Source: UBA8438 sp963934795 | GTDB taxonomy: Bacteria > Acidobacteriota > Vicinamibacteria > Vicinamibacterales > UBA8438 | Assembly (NCBI GenBank): GCA_963934795.1 | Contig: CAWWAF010000155.1 | Span: 1-6,143, forward strand | Direction of reading: 5' to 3' | Length of the DNA: 6,143 nucleotides | The notes under the pieces: model-generated | Seen by the model: only the letters and a program-made list of their open reading frames with translations | Database searches by the model: none | What the model was told of the DNA's origin: nothing | Part shown: piece after piece, positions 5,935-6,143 of the stretch | Layout of the letters: the number at the start of each line of letters is the position of its first letter | How positions within the stretch are numbered: position 1 is the first letter of the stretch | Position numbers and translations under genes: made by a program

Positions 5935-6143
5935 ATGCATGGCATGATCACTGACTTGCGGGTTGCGATACGGTCTCTCCGCCGCCACCGTGGCTTCGCG
6001 GTTGTCTGTATTGCCGCGCTCGCCATCGGCATAGGGGCGAGCACCGCGATGTTCAGCATTTTCCATGCGGTCGCGCTCGATCCGCTGCCCTTTCCGGACC
6101 AGGACCGCCTCGTCGTCGGTTGGAAGACCAGTCGCGTCGACCG
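5935..6143 (+). CDS. FtsX/MacB-type ABC permease, probably ADOP family (N-terminal fragment)
   Basis: Sixty-nine codons are visible before the window ends; no stop is reached. The start reads MHGMITDLRVAIRSLRRHRG, followed by one transmembrane helix (about residues 21-46) containing ALAIGIGASTAMFSI, then DPLPFPDQDRLVVGW. This DLRxAxRxLxxxxGF, LALGIGAxTAxFS, PLPxPxxDRLV pattern is the hallmark N-terminus of MacB_PCD permeases and above all of the large ADOP proteins abundant in Acidobacteriota and Gemmatimonadota. Full-length members have about 800 residues and two FtsX domains. They are thought to act in macrolide- or lipoprotein-type efflux or envelope processes, often without a dedicated ATPase gene nearby. 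The gene lies 32 nt after the reductase stop and may be co-transcribed. The identification is firm for the superfamily, moderate for ADOP. Confidence 0.82.
   Translation, partial: MHGMITDLRVAIRSLRRHRGFAVVCIAALAIGIGASTAMFSIFHAVALDPLPFPDQDRLVVGWKTSRVD

Overview
The window is GC-rich and densely coded. All five recognisable genes read rightward on the + strand: four complete and one cut by the right edge. The high GC, a large Tat-exported molybdoenzyme, many lipoprotein or exported products, and a 3' gene that begins like an 'ADOP' (acidobacterial duplicated orphan permease) FtsX/MacB-type protein suggest an environmental Acidobacteriota, Gemmatimonadota or similar bacterium. This is inference from gene style; the window has no rRNA or other phylogenetic marker.

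Layout: 1-145 is a leader without a convincing gene. It ends in a small perfect inverted repeat that covers the only Shine-Dalgarno-like sequence of the first gene. 146-2659 encodes a molybdopterin (DMSO-reductase superfamily) oxidoreductase with a twin-arginine signal, a probable lipobox, a 4Fe-4S site and a Cys molybdenum ligand. After 57 nt, 2717-4093 encodes a 12-14 helix membrane protein with two-fold internal symmetry. It belongs to the MATE/MOP-like transporters and resembles the animal ANK (progressive ankylosis) exporter. Its stop codon overlaps the start of 4093-4818, a small lipoprotein with a concanavalin-like beta-sandwich domain. A strong GC hairpin lies in the next gap, followed by 4871-5902, an NADPH-dependent medium-chain reductase of the CurA/2-alkenal reductase type. 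From 5935 to the edge is the N-terminus of an ABC-type permease.

Working together: the transporter and lipoprotein are almost certainly translated from one message (TAATG overlap). The molybdoenzyme is probably transcribed with them, since the gap is short and shows no terminator. That would place three envelope proteins in one unit: an exported redox enzyme, an inner-membrane transporter and a surface or periplasmic binding-type lipoprotein. The reductase and permease may be independent neighbours. The molybdoenzyme has no ferredoxin-like, cytochrome or NrfD-like partner gene in this window, so its substrate and electron route stay open. No tRNA, rRNA, CRISPR array, insertion sequence or classical rho-independent terminator was seen.
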